A stretch of 64,000 nucleotides of DNA, taken from assembly GCF_000245795.1 (NCBI RefSeq), contig NZ_JH601133.1, positions 931,269 to 995,268 of the forward strand, given 5' to 3'. This stretch comes from Facklamia languida CCUG 37842 (GTDB taxonomy: Bacteria > Bacillota > Bacilli > Lactobacillales > Aerococcaceae). Of this stretch, positions 38,208-47,471 are shown one piece after another (the first letter of the stretch is position 1; each line of letters opens with the position of its first letter). Both the position numbers and the translations under genes were made by a program. The notes beneath the pieces were generated by a model that was not told the origin of the DNA, did no database searches, and saw only the letters and a program-made list of their open reading frames with translations.

Positions 38208-38711
38208 ATGGAAAAGGAAGGTGTTCGTCCTGCTAAAGCGGCGGAGGTCGCTCAGCTGCAGACACTTTATGATCGTGGTCGGTCCTTTCAATTAGCCTCT
38301 GGCAATAGGAATCAATGGGCTCCGGGCTATCCCGGTGAGGACCAGTTGCGAGCAGACCACCAAGCGGAAAATCTCTATGTCCTCGTGGACGAGACGGATC
38401 AAATCTTGGCTGCTATGGCTCTAATCCCAGGTCAGGACCCAACCTATAGTCGTATTGAGGGAGGTCAATGGCTGAACCAGGACCCCTATGTGACCATTCA
38501 CCGCCTGGTCTCAGCTGGAAGACGGTCTGGGGCTGGTCGGCGACTATTGGAGTGGGCCACCCACCACTATCCAAACATCCGCATCGACACCCACCCGGAT
38601 AACCAGACCATGCGCCAGCTGTTGGACCAGCTTGGATTTGTCTATTGCGGTATTATTTACTTAGCCTCAGGTGATAAACGGGAGGCTTATCAATTTTTAA
38701 AGGAGGAGTGA
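38208..38711 (+). CDS. GNAT-family N-acetyltransferase
   Basis: The 167 residues match the GNAT acetyl-CoA transferase fold: strands around LYVLVDETDQILAAMALI, the acetyl-CoA loop RRSGAGRRLLEWA (about residues 106-118) with its Arg/Gly pattern, and a C-terminal NQTMRQLLDQLGFVYCGII strand. The substrate is not predictable; similar orphan GNATs act on proteins, amino acids or small amines. AAGGAGG precedes it. It is 11 bases behind truA and 4 bases before the PPK2 gene, so it belongs to the truA transcript. Confidence 0.8.
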   Translation: MEKEGVRPAKAAEVAQLQTLYDRGRSFQLASGNRNQWAPGYPGEDQLRADHQAENLYVLVDETDQILAAMALIPGQDPTYSRIEGGQWLNQDPYVTIHRLVSAGRRSGAGRRLLEWATHHYPNIRIDTHPDNQTMRQLLDQLGFVYCGIIYLASGDKREAYQFLKEE

Positions 38712-38715
38712 CATC

Positions 38716-40215
38716 ATGTTAAAAGAATTTAATTTTGAAGAAGTGGATCAGACCTATGCGGATGATAAGCGGTCGCACTTAGGCGAGCGGCTTGATCAAC
38801 TTCAAAGAGTCGTGCAGGACCAAGAGATACCGGTCTTGATTCTAGTAGATGGCTGGGAGTCCTCTGGGAAGGGTTATGTGATTAATGACTTGACCCGTGA
38901 ATTAGACCCTCGTTATGTGCGCGTTGAAGTCTTTGAAGAAGCCAATGAGGTCGAAGCGCAACATCCTTCGGTCTGGCGGTTCTGGCAAAAGATTCCTTCC
39001 AAGCAAGAAATCGTGGTCTACGACCGTTCTTTCTATTACCAAGTCTTCAACCATGACCCTAAGAATGAACAGATCCTAAAGAAACGGGTTCGTGAATTGA
39101 GTGAATTAGAGAATACCTTGATCGACAGCGGCATGATTATTATTAAGCTTTTCCTAAATATCACCCAGGAGACCCAGGAGCAGCGTATTAAGGAACTCGA
39201 GCAATCACCGCGCGGTCCCAAATTAATCTCGCAAGAAGACTATAACCAGCGGGATGCCTATACCAAGCACTTGAATTGGTTTGACCAAGTTCTTGAACAA
39301 ACGCATACCGACCAAAGTCCTTGGCACATTATCTCATCAGAGGACCGCAAGCTAGCCTCTAAGACCGCCTTAGGCCTAGTCATTCAAGAGATTGAACGGG
39401 GAATGGAGCGGGTGATGTTGAGCCGAGCGGAAGACCATTCGCCGAGCCGGATCGCTGACCAGACCTATGACCGCCTCAGTCAATATGATCTGGATGAAAC
39501 GATCTCAGACAAGGAATATAAAGATCGGCTCGAAAACTTGCAAGAGGAAGCGGCACGTTTAGTGTATGAGTGTTACAATCATGATATTCCGATTGTCGTG
39601 GTCTTTGAAGGGATGGATGCTGCAGGTAAAGGTGGTGCCATCAAGCGCTTAACAAGGCGGATAGATCCACGCTCCTACAAGATCTACGGTATTAATGCCC
39701 CGGACCCAATTGAGGATCAATTTCATTATCTATGGCGATTTCAAAAAGAATTCCCCAAGGATGGAGATATGGTCATCTTCGACCGGTCTTGGTATGGAAG
39801 GGTCCTAGTGGAGCGGGTTGAACACTTCACACCTGAGCGCGATTGGGAACGCGCTTATGGGGAGATCAATCAGATGGAGCGCACGCTGACTGACCATGGG
39901 ACTGCTGTGATGAAGTTCTTCCTCTACATTGACCTGGATGAACAAGCGCGCCGCTTTCAGGACCGGGTCAATGATCCAGCTAAGAATTACAAGATTACAC
40001 CGGAGGATTGGCGGAACCGCGATAAAGCGCCCCAGTACCTTGAGGCAATGAATGAAATGCTCGAGCGAACAGATAGCCCGTATGCTCCTTGGTATATTGT
40101 CGCCACCAACCAGAAGAAGAATGCTCGCTTGCAGGTCCTTGACCACTTTATCGACCATCTCAAAAGCGCCCTAAAAAACCACAAAAAAACAAGTAAAAAG
40201 AATGGCAAGAGCTAG
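38716..40215 (+). CDS. pap: Polyphosphate:AMP phosphotransferase (two-domain class II PPK2)
   Basis: The 499 residues are two PPK2 domains in tandem, the layout of class II enzymes that make ADP from AMP and polyphosphate. The N-terminal domain has a P-loop-like GWESSGKG (46-53) and YDRSFYY; the C-terminal domain has GMDAAGKG (299-306), the lid-side RRIDPRSYKIYG, FDRSWYGRVLVERVE and NRDKAPQY. In known class II enzymes mainly the C-terminal half is active; the better-conserved motifs here fit that. The tail is lysine-rich. Together with ppk1 and ppx elsewhere in the window it forms a polyphosphate cycle feeding the adenylate pool. The transcript is shared with truA. Confidence 0.9.
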   Translation: MLKEFNFEEVDQTYADDKRSHLGERLDQLQRVVQDQEIPVLILVDGWESSGKGYVINDLTRELDPRYVRVEVFEEANEVEAQHPSVWRFWQKIPSKQEIVVYDRSFYYQVFNHDPKNEQILKKRVRELSELENTLIDSGMIIIKLFLNITQETQEQRIKELEQSPRGPKLISQEDYNQRDAYTKHLNWFDQVLEQTHTDQSPWHIISSEDRKLASKTALGLVIQEIERGMERVMLSRAEDHSPSRIADQTYDRLSQYDLDETISDKEYKDRLENLQEEAARLVYECYNHDIPIVVVFEGMDAAGKGGAIKRLTRRIDPRSYKIYGINAPDPIEDQFHYLWRFQKEFPKDGDMVIFDRSWYGRVLVERVEHFTPERDWERAYGEINQMERTLTDHGTAVMKFFLYIDLDEQARRFQDRVNDPAKNYKITPEDWRNRDKAPQYLEAMNEMLERTDSPYAPWYIVATNQKKNARLQVLDHFIDHLKSALKNHKKTSKKNGKS

Positions 40216-40229
40216 CTAAAACCAAGCAA

Positions 40230-40385
40230 AAACACCGAATAGATTATCATCAGAAGAGGCCGACCGAGCGCCAACTTGTGTACATGCGTCAGACAAGTCA
40301 AGGCAGCCAAGTGGGCCTTCTTTAATTTAATGATGAACCATTCGGTGTTTGAATTTTGCGGATCCACCCTCTGCAGAGGGTGGAT
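40230..40385 (+). other. Structured non-coding region after the PPK2 gene
   Basis: AAACACCGAAT (40230-40240) is complementary to ATTCGGTGTTT (40340-40350). Inside, ATCAT and AAGA-GGCC pair with GGCCTTCTT and ATGAT, and an inner hairpin joins ACTTGT and ACAAGT. Directly after is a perfect 24-base palindrome (40362-40385; arms ATCCACCCTC and GAGGGTGGAT around TGCA) followed by TTTAAAT. It probably ends the pap transcript, and faces the end of the minus-strand U32 gene. The multi-branched form is more elaborate than a normal terminator. Confidence 0.5.
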
Positions 40386-40443
40386 TTAAATAGTTGATGG
40401 TGATTGGCTAGGACATTCGGAATCAAGGGTTACGCTTAGGCGG

Positions 40444-41685
40444 TTAGAGTGCCTTCCGCAACATATCATGCTTAGCGACAGGCTGAGAGACCTTCATGGT
40501 GACAATCTGCATAGCATGGGGTGCCACTTGAATGGCTTGCCCTTGGTCATCCCACATGGCCTGAAGAATTTCTTCGTGTCGACTTAACTTAGGACCGTAG
40601 AATTCAATTCGTTCGCCCACTTTAAAGTGATTACGCTGTTGGACTGTGGCGATTTGGGATTGTGGATCGTAATCTAAGACCTCACCAATAAAAGCATAGT
40701 GGGGGCGACGCCGTCTTTTGCCAAATAATTGGGACTTCTCATCAGGGGTTCCGTAGTAGAAGCCGGTGGATAATTCACGTTGAGCGACCTTCCACAATTC
40801 TTCTACCCATGCTTGTTGGACTTGGTAATGGTCAGGGTCCGCTAAGTAGGAGTCGATCGCTTGCCGGTAGACATTGACGACGGTGGAAATATAGTGAATG
40901 GACTTCATCCGGCCTTCAATCTTGAAGGAATCAATGCCGGCTTCAATGAGGTCCGGGATATGAGGGAGCATGCCCATATCAACGGCTGACATGGAGAAGG
41001 GTTCATCAATACCTTCAGCACCAGCCCCGACTGGGACTTTCCGATCGAGCTCGGGCAAGTTAAAGAGCCCATAATGCCAGCGGCACGATTGGCAGCAACC
41101 ACCACGATTGGCATCACGATGCGCCATATGGTTGGACAGGGTGCAACGCCCTGAATAAGAAATGCACATGGCACCGTGGATAAAGGCTTCAATCTCAACA
41201 GGGGTATGGGCGCGGATCTCTTTAATCTCTTCTAAGGAGACTTCCCGCCCTAAAACACAGCGCTTGAGACCGAAGTCATGCCAGAAATTAAGGGTTTCGT
41301 AATTGACTGCTGATTGTTGCGTTGAAAGGTGCACTTCAAGACCGGGTGCTTCCGTTAAGCAAGTCTGGATCAAGCTCGGATCGGACACAATGACGGCATC
41401 GATGCCAATGTCGCGGATTTGTCTGAAGAAGTCACCGGCCCCTTTCTCATCTTGTTGGTGGGTGACCATATTGGCTGCGACATGGACACGGGCTTGGTGC
41501 TGGTGGGCAAAGGCAACCCCCTCAGCCATCTCTTCAAAGGTGAAATTCCCTGCCCGCTTGCGCAGGCCATAGGCGTTCCCTCCAATATAGACCGCATCGG
41601 CTCCATAATGGACCGCGGTTTTTAACTTTTCTAAGGTGCCAGCAGGTGCTAATAATTCTGGTTTACGATATGAATGATGGGTCAT
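40444..41685 (-). CDS. trhP2: U32-family tRNA uridine-34 hydroxylation protein TrhP2 (YrrO-like)
   Basis: U32 proteins of this group, with TrhP1, make 5-hydroxyuridine at tRNA position 34 using prephenate. The 413 residues begin KPELLAPAGTLEKLKTAVHYGADAVYIGG and carry the U32 signature EAFIHGAMCISYSGRC (about residues 168-183), followed by the cysteines of GGCCQSCRW that likely bind an Fe-S cluster. The C-terminal part is an OB-like domain around VQQRNHFKVGERIEF. Older annotations call it a collagenase-like protease, which is not supported for this subgroup. It lies 11 bases behind its partner gene. Confidence 0.9.
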   Translation of the reverse strand: MTHHSYRKPELLAPAGTLEKLKTAVHYGADAVYIGGNAYGLRKRAGNFTFEEMAEGVAFAHQHQARVHVAANMVTHQQDEKGAGDFFRQIRDIGIDAVIVSDPSLIQTCLTEAPGLEVHLSTQQSAVNYETLNFWHDFGLKRCVLGREVSLEEIKEIRAHTPVEIEAFIHGAMCISYSGRCTLSNHMAHRDANRGGCCQSCRWHYGLFNLPELDRKVPVGAGAEGIDEPFSMSAVDMGMLPHIPDLIEAGIDSFKIEGRMKSIHYISTVVNVYRQAIDSYLADPDHYQVQQAWVEELWKVAQRELSTGFYYGTPDEKSQLFGKRRRRPHYAFIGEVLDYDPQSQIATVQQRNHFKVGERIEFYGPKLSRHEEILQAMWDDQGQAIQVAPHAMQIVTMKVSQPVAKHDMLRKAL

Positions 41686-41696
41686 GTATGAACCTC

Positions 41697-42617
41697 CTAT
41701 TGAACGGTTGAGGCTTCATATAAGAAGAAGCCAGTGTCAAGTTCTCGATTATGGGGATGGGCGCTTTGAATAGTTTGGTCTAAGTGGTCGAGTAGGTCGG
41801 CTGTGACTTGTCCGGCTTGAACGGCTTGACGAGCCTTAACAAAGGCCTTGACGACTTGGACAAAACCTTCTGGTGAACTAAAGAGACCGTCTAGATAGCA
41901 ATAGTCTAAGCCGCTATGAGCTAGGGTTTCTAAATGTCGGATGAGGTTCAGATCTTTATTCGCAAAGATGTGAGTTCCGTGTGAATCTGTATAAATGGAG
42001 TAGTGGCTGTCTTCACGATTGGGTTCACTGAGGAAAAGTTGGCGGTCTGTGATAGCCTGGGGCTCCTTATTCACATAGTTAAAATAGTTTTCCAGAAGAG
42101 GCCGCTTGCTCTGGTGGATACAGCTAGGACCATAGACTTGGTAGACCAGGGGGATCGTGGCCATCTTTAGCATGTCTTCAAGTTCGACAAAGGGCACTTC
42201 CCGCGCCACCAGAGCCTTTTCAGCTCCAAATTGGGCCCAGAAATTAACCTGGCCGGCACTGGTTACGAGGACACTTGCGTCGTAGAGGTAGGGTAGGTGA
42301 TAGGTGGGGTCCTTAAGAATTTGAACGAGTCCCGTGTCCCCAACGGTCAAGCCGTCCGCCCCGAGTGCTTTGACTGACTTTAGAAAGGGGCGGGCTTGTT
42401 TGATCTTATCGTTATGTAGGATAGCATTCATGGCAATCAAGACCCGTTTACCTGCTTGATGCGCAGCGTCAATGACTTGTTCCATCTCTGCCATGGACAA
42501 GTAGCCGGGCAGTCGGAGGCCAAAAACTTCTTCACCAATAATTAATTCATCGACACCACTATCGATCAGCGCTTGGGCTTGGTCGACTGATTCAGCTGTT
42601 GCAATCAACTTCATCAT
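41697..42617 (-). CDS. trhP1: U32-family tRNA uridine-34 hydroxylation protein TrhP1 (YrrN-like)
   Basis: The 306-residue partner of TrhP2, similar in length to B. subtilis YrrN. It shows the TIM-barrel start MMKLIATAESVDQAQALIDSG, ALGADGLTVGDTGLV, and YQVYGPSCIHQSKRPLLENY, a reduced form of the U32 signature with a single Cys. The C-terminal Fe-S cysteine cluster of TrhP2 is absent, which fits a division of labour. It starts at either of two adjacent ATGs; AGAAGG lies six bases before the first. It is the first gene of the two-gene operon. Confidence 0.87.
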   Translation of the reverse strand: MMKLIATAESVDQAQALIDSGVDELIIGEEVFGLRLPGYLSMAEMEQVIDAAHQAGKRVLIAMNAILHNDKIKQARPFLKSVKALGADGLTVGDTGLVQILKDPTYHLPYLYDASVLVTSAGQVNFWAQFGAEKALVAREVPFVELEDMLKMATIPLVYQVYGPSCIHQSKRPLLENYFNYVNKEPQAITDRQLFLSEPNREDSHYSIYTDSHGTHIFANKDLNLIRHLETLAHSGLDYCYLDGLFSSPEGFVQVVKAFVKARQAVQAGQVTADLLDHLDQTIQSAHPHNRELDTGFFLYEASTVQ

Positions 42618-42659
42618 TTAAGACCTTCTTTCTTGGTTTGTTATAAAAATCACATTGTC

Positions 42660-42687
42660 ATTATAGCGGATTCTCAAATAAAGTAAA
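42660..42687 (-). promoter_or_regulatory. trhP1-trhP2 promoter
   Basis: On the minus strand TTTACT (complement of 42682-42687), 16 bases, TATAAT (complement of 42660-42665), about 40 bases before the trhP1 start. Confidence 0.65.
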
Positions 42688-42739
42688 TATAAGCCGGTAT
42701 AAATGGATTAAATGCAGTCTTTTGCTCGTCAAAAAATTC

Positions 42740-42797
42740 ACGATTAATGAAATAAATCGTTAAAATTACTGAAAACGGTTGTTATTTATTGTATAAT
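42740..42797 (+). promoter_or_regulatory. ntp operon promoter region
   Basis: TATAAT at 42792-42797 lies 21 bases before the ntpF start; the -35 is poor (TTACTG at 42766-42771 with a 20-base spacer), so an activator or a weak basal level is possible. An inverted repeat ACGATT/AATCGT (42740-42745 with 42755-42760) lies just upstream, and TGAAAACG at 42770-42777 resembles half of a cre box. Confidence 0.5.
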
Positions 42798-42818
42798 CTA
42801 ATAATAGGGGGTGAAAGA

Positions 42819-43139
42819 ATGGCAAATTTAGTAGAACAAATTAATTCCATTGAAGCGATGACAAAGGCTAAAGAGAATGAATATGCTGCAATCATTAAAC
42901 AATTGGAAGAAAAATTTGAAAATACTAAGCGTGAATTAGAAGCGGCATCAGCGGAAGAATTCGCTCAATTCAGATCCAAGCTCCAAGCAGATAAGGAAAG
43001 TCAATTCCAAGAAATTGAAGCCACTTATCGTAAGAGCAACCAGGAAGAGATTGAGTCAATTGAAACCGACATTAAAAATCGCCGCACTGAATTAGCGCAA
43101 AAAATTGCTAAAAAGGTGGTGGAACAGATATGGCAATAG
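42819..43139 (+). CDS. ntpF: V-type ATPase peripheral-stalk subunit G/H (NtpF)
   Basis: A 106-residue, almost wholly helical and charged protein (KLQADKESQFQEIEATYRKS, and EKFENTKRELEAASAEEF) predicted to form the coiled-coil peripheral stalk with NtpE, which holds the catalytic head still against rotation. ATG 42819 is used because GGGGGTGA lies before it; an upstream ATG at 42789 overlaps the -10 box. It is the first gene of the operon and overlaps ntpI by 10 bases. Naming follows the E. hirae order ntpFIKECGABD, which this locus matches gene for gene. Confidence 0.87.
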   Translation: MANLVEQINSIEAMTKAKENEYAAIIKQLEEKFENTKRELEAASAEEFAQFRSKLQADKESQFQEIEATYRKSNQEEIESIETDIKNRRTELAQKIAKKVVEQIWQ

Positions 43140-45058
43140 CCAAAATGGCTAAGTTACGGGCGATTGTCGAGGAGTCAAATCGTGATCTTTTGATGCGAGA
43201 ACTTCAAGCCGTTCAGCGCGTTGAAGTGAAACCAGTTGATACAGAAGCACTCAGTGTCATCCATCAAGCACCAGATCAACAAGAAGCATCTGATTTAGAA
43301 AATGCCCTGGATGACGTGCGGGCAGCGATGAAGTATCTAGAAAGTTACTTGCCTTCGCGAAGTTTTAAAGAGCAATATATCACACCATTGCCAGTCATGA
43401 CAATTGATGAACTTGAGAGTCAATTGGACTTGACCCATGTCAAAAAAGTAACCGATAAGGTATGGCAAGAAAAGCGTAAGCTGGAAACCATTGACTCTGA
43501 TTTACAAAGTTTAGACAGCGAAACGGACTTCCTCAGAAATTGGCAGAACTTAGAAACAATTCCGAATTATCATCAGCCAGGCAAGCACACTAAGCTCTAT
43601 CTCGGGATGGTTCCTCAAACTAATGATAATGAATATATCCAGGCCATTCGCCAACATCCAAAGCTAATCGTTGAGGAAATCTATCAAAATAAAGAAGAAA
43701 TTGGCTTAGTGGTTGCGGTGAATCTCGATGATGCTAGGGAAGCGAATGAGTTCTTGACTAAAAACCGCTTCCAGAATCTTGATTATCGATTTAAAGAACT
43801 GCCTGCGACAACGTTGAAGGCTGATTATCAACGAGCAGAAGACTTGCGAAAAGAAGCCTTAGACGTCCGCAAGCATCTGGGAACTTTTACCGAAGAATAT
43901 GATCAGTTAAAAGTTGCGGAAGAGATGCTTTATGCGCAAGTGGAGCGTAAGAAGGCACAAGTCCATTCAATTAATACGGACCGTCTCTTTGCGGTTGAGG
44001 GTTGGGTTGTGGCTGAAGAGGCCGATGCGATTATCGACCGAATTGAGCAAAAGCTTCACGATGCTGTCTATCTTGAGCTTGCGGAAGTGGAAGCCCATGA
44101 AATGGATGACGTTCCGACCGAATTGAAGAATAATCGTTTAGTTGAACCATTCGAAACAGTGACCAGCATGTACGGTGTCCCTAAATATCAAGGTTTTGAT
44201 CCTTCTGGATCCCTTGCGCCTTACTATTGGACCTTCTTTGGAATGATGATTGCTGACTTGGGTTATGGCCTCCTCTTATGGCTAGGCACTTTAATCCCAC
44301 TTAAATTCTTTAATATTGGCAAGGACATGAAGAAGAATTTACGCTTCTTCCACTATTTAAGCTATTCAGCAATTCTATGGGGACTGATTTATGGATCGGT
44401 CTTTGGTGAATCCTTGCCATTCAGGCTCTTATCACCGACAGAGAATGTCATCGAGGTGCTCGCCTTGTCCATTGGTTTAGGATTTATTCAAATTCTCCAT
44501 GGATTGGCCATTAATACCTGGTTGAATTGGAAGGACGATAAATTAGCAGCCATCAAAGATGGCCTCTCTTGGATCTTGATGCTAGTCGGTTTTGTCATAG
44601 CGATTGTTGGTCCTATGCTACTCAAGATGCCGATTCTACAAAAAGTAGGTCTCTACTTAGCGGCCATTGCGGCTCTCATGATCTTGGTGATTGCCATCAT
44701 GAAGAGCAAAAACAAGGCAGCAGGTGTGGCAGCGGGTCTATACGACCTCTACGGTGTATCAGGATATTTGGGAGATATTGTTTCTTATTCTCGTTTGATG
44801 GCCTTAGGGATTTCAGGAGGATCGATTGCACTAGCCTTTAATATCTTAGTTGCTTACTTGCCACCCGTGGCACGTTTCTCAGTCGGAATTGTCTTGATTG
44901 TATTCTTACAATTGTTTAACTTTGGTCTTTCATTATTGAGTGCTTATGTCCATTCGGCACGTTTAATCTTCGTAGAATTCTTTGGAAAGTTCTATGAAGG
45001 TGGCGGGCGTTCATTTGCACCCTTGAAGTTTTTAGATAAACATCTCAATATTAAATAA
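43130..45058 (+). CDS. ntpI: V-type ATPase membrane subunit I (a-subunit homologue)
   Basis: The stator membrane subunit forms the ion half-channels next to the K ring. The 642 residues split into a cytosolic half (1 to about 350, beginning MAIAKMAKLRAIVEE) and a membrane half with about seven or eight helices. The conserved late helix with LSAYVHSARLIFVEFFGKFYEGG (about residues 600-623) contains the Arg facing the ring glutamate and the family's closing GGGRSFAPL. Start ATG 43130 lies inside the end of ntpF. Confidence 0.94.
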   Translation: MAIAKMAKLRAIVEESNRDLLMRELQAVQRVEVKPVDTEALSVIHQAPDQQEASDLENALDDVRAAMKYLESYLPSRSFKEQYITPLPVMTIDELESQLDLTHVKKVTDKVWQEKRKLETIDSDLQSLDSETDFLRNWQNLETIPNYHQPGKHTKLYLGMVPQTNDNEYIQAIRQHPKLIVEEIYQNKEEIGLVVAVNLDDAREANEFLTKNRFQNLDYRFKELPATTLKADYQRAEDLRKEALDVRKHLGTFTEEYDQLKVAEEMLYAQVERKKAQVHSINTDRLFAVEGWVVAEEADAIIDRIEQKLHDAVYLELAEVEAHEMDDVPTELKNNRLVEPFETVTSMYGVPKYQGFDPSGSLAPYYWTFFGMMIADLGYGLLLWLGTLIPLKFFNIGKDMKKNLRFFHYLSYSAILWGLIYGSVFGESLPFRLLSPTENVIEVLALSIGLGFIQILHGLAINTWLNWKDDKLAAIKDGLSWILMLVGFVIAIVGPMLLKMPILQKVGLYLAAIAALMILVIAIMKSKNKAAGVAAGLYDLYGVSGYLGDIVSYSRLMALGISGGSIALAFNILVAYLPPVARFSVGIVLIVFLQLFNFGLSLLSAYVHSARLIFVEFFGKFYEGGGRSFAPLKFLDKHLNIK

Positions 45059-45075
45059 TTATTTAGGAGGCATAA

Positions 45076-45540
<465 letters not shown>

Positions 45541-45553
45541 GGAGGTTAAGCTT

Positions 45554-46135
45554 GTGGGGAAAATTGAAACTTTACAAAAAACAATTATCGATAAGGTTCA
45601 AGCCACAGGTGAAGCTCAAGTTCAAAACCACCAAGCGACTTTATCTGACCAATTAGACCAGTTTAAGGCGCGACTTGCCGATCAGTTGCTTCATCAAAAA
45701 GATAGCTATGAACGGAATACGTCTCGCCAATTTGAAATTCGTCAGCAATCTCTGGCTAATGAACTACGTAACCAGAAATTAATGCATAAACAAGGTCTAT
45801 TAAAAGACATCATTCGTGAGGTGGCGCCACATATTAATGAAATGGCACCAGAAGAATTTATTCAGTTAATTCAGCATGTTATTGGAAAAGTGGATGCTTC
45901 CAGAGCATTCACCCTACAATTGGGTGCGAATTCCAAGGATAAAGTGAGCCAGGAGGCGGTTGAAGGCTTTCGTGCTCAATTCCCTCAAATGCAAGTGAGG
46001 GAGGAAACCATCGCGAACAAATCAGGTTTCTTGATCTCGCAAGATGGAATGAACTTTAACTATTTATTTGAAGATGTGGTGGATGAGCTGATCCCTCAAT
46101 TGTTAATTGAACTTGAACATGAACTTAAGGCATAA
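45554..46135 (+). CDS. ntpE: V-type ATPase peripheral-stalk subunit E
   Basis: The 193 residues have a long N-terminal helix rich in Gln and Lys (about 1-95) that pairs with NtpF in the stalk, and a C-terminal globular part (EFIQLIQHVIGKVDASRAF and FLISQDGMNFNYLFEDVVDEL) that binds the top of the catalytic head. The start is GTG with GGAGG eight bases upstream. Confidence 0.9.
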   Translation: MGKIETLQKTIIDKVQATGEAQVQNHQATLSDQLDQFKARLADQLLHQKDSYERNTSRQFEIRQQSLANELRNQKLMHKQGLLKDIIREVAPHINEMAPEEFIQLIQHVIGKVDASRAFTLQLGANSKDKVSQEAVEGFRAQFPQMQVREETIANKSGFLISQDGMNFNYLFEDVVDELIPQLLIELEHELKA

Positions 46136-46147
46136 GGAGGGCGAAGA

Positions 46148-47158
46148 ATGTCAGAATTAGAGTATGCTGGCCTAAACACGACCTTGCGCCTCTATGAAGC
46201 CTCGATGTTGAGTCAGTCTGATTATGATACCTTGCTACAGATGGAGAGTGTTGATCGCTTGCTCGATTACCTTGCCAAGACAGTTTATGTGGTGGATGAT
46301 TCTGTTAAGCAGACACGTGAATTTGAACCGATTTTGCAGCAGCGGCTTGAGAAGGTCTACAAGGACCTGCTTGAAGCCACGCCAGATCCGCGCGTGATCG
46401 AGATTTTTAGTTTGCGTTATACCTACCATAATTTAAAATTGCTCATTAAGCAGAAGTATGTGGATCGCGATTTATCCAACCTACTGATTCCAATTGGCAG
46501 TTATTCAATTGAACAATTGAAGCAGGTTGTCGAGACTAAGGGACAGAATCAAGACCTCCATCCAGTTCTCCAGGAATCGGTCTATGATGCGATGACATCT
46601 GTTGAGGATACAGGCGATACCTTCTCTATCGATATTATTTTAGATACTGCTTATTTGAAACACATTGGAATGAATGCCGAAGAAATTGGCTCACCAGAAG
46701 TGAAAGTCTTTACCCAGATGAAGATTGACTTCCAAAATCTGATCACCTTTGTGAGAGCCTTTAACCAAGGTCAAAGTAATTCCTTCATCTTTGCTGCCTT
46801 GTCTGATAGTGGTGCAGTGAGCCGGAATGATATTATTCAGAATTGGCGCGATCAGGATCTAAATGGTTTAGTTGAATCCTACCATCTTGCAGATTATATG
46901 ATTAATCTCGATCCGATCTGGGACCAATTACAGAATAAGAAAGTTAATCCGACTGAAATCGACTCCATTATTCAAGGAGAATTTAGCGAGATCCTTCGTT
47001 CCTATAGCTTTGAGGCTTTTGGACCGATGCCGGTCTTGACCTTCTTACATTTCTTTGAGAATGAGATCGATAATGTCAGACTTATCCTAATTGGAAAAGA
47101 GAATCAATTGGGGAATAAAATCATAAAAGAAAGGATGCGACCAATTCATGGCCTATAA
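46148..47158 (+). CDS. ntpC: V-type ATPase subunit C (d-type ring cap)
   Basis: A 336-residue, mainly helical protein that caps the K ring and links it to the central stalk. It shows the AC39/d-family pattern: YAGLNTTLRLYEASMLSQSDY near the N-terminus, YTYHNLKLLIKQKY, and the closing FFENEIDNVRLILIGKENQL. AAGGAGGG precedes the start; its end overlaps ntpG by 11 bases. Confidence 0.9.
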   Translation: MSELEYAGLNTTLRLYEASMLSQSDYDTLLQMESVDRLLDYLAKTVYVVDDSVKQTREFEPILQQRLEKVYKDLLEATPDPRVIEIFSLRYTYHNLKLLIKQKYVDRDLSNLLIPIGSYSIEQLKQVVETKGQNQDLHPVLQESVYDAMTSVEDTGDTFSIDIILDTAYLKHIGMNAEEIGSPEVKVFTQMKIDFQNLITFVRAFNQGQSNSFIFAALSDSGAVSRNDIIQNWRDQDLNGLVESYHLADYMINLDPIWDQLQNKKVNPTEIDSIIQGEFSEILRSYSFEAFGPMPVLTFLHFFENEIDNVRLILIGKENQLGNKIIKERMRPIHGL

Positions 47159-47459
47159 GATTGCAGTTGTCGGCAACCGAGATGTTGTCTTAGCCTTCAA
47201 ATTATTGGGCTTTGAAGTCTATCCTGCAGCAACCGGTGAGGGGGCACGCAAGGTGATTCAGCAACTGGCTGAAGAAGACTTTGGCGTGATCCTCATTACA
47301 GAGAATATTGCCCAAGAAATTCCAGATACCATTTCCTATTATGATACGGTGCCAACACCAGCCCTTATTTTAATTCCTACTCATCAGGGGTCTCAGGGCA
47401 TTGGAATGGCCAAGGTAAATGCGAATGTTGAAAAAGCAATTGGACAAAATATCTTATAG
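47148..47459 (+). CDS. ntpG: V-type ATPase subunit F (NtpG)
   Basis: A 103-residue central-stalk subunit with a Rossmann-like fold: YKIAVVGNRDVVLAFKLLGFEVYPA at the N-terminus and GVILITENIAQEIPDTI, the usual V-type F signatures. It contacts NtpD in the rotor. It overlaps ntpC by 11 bases and precedes ntpA by 12 bases. Confidence 0.92.
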   Translation: MAYKIAVVGNRDVVLAFKLLGFEVYPAATGEGARKVIQQLAEEDFGVILITENIAQEIPDTISYYDTVPTPALILIPTHQGSQGIGMAKVNANVEKAIGQNIL

Positions 47460-47471
47460 AGGAGGAATTAT

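Noticed and set aside
40444-42617. Collagenase or peptidase function of the two U32 proteins
   Set aside because: The YrrN/YrrO pair layout and the Fe-S cysteines fit tRNA U34 hydroxylation; peptidase labels for this subgroup are historical.
42770-42783. Possible CcpA cre box upstream of ntpF
   Set aside because: TGAAAACG fits the left half, but the right half GTTGTT does not match the consensus.
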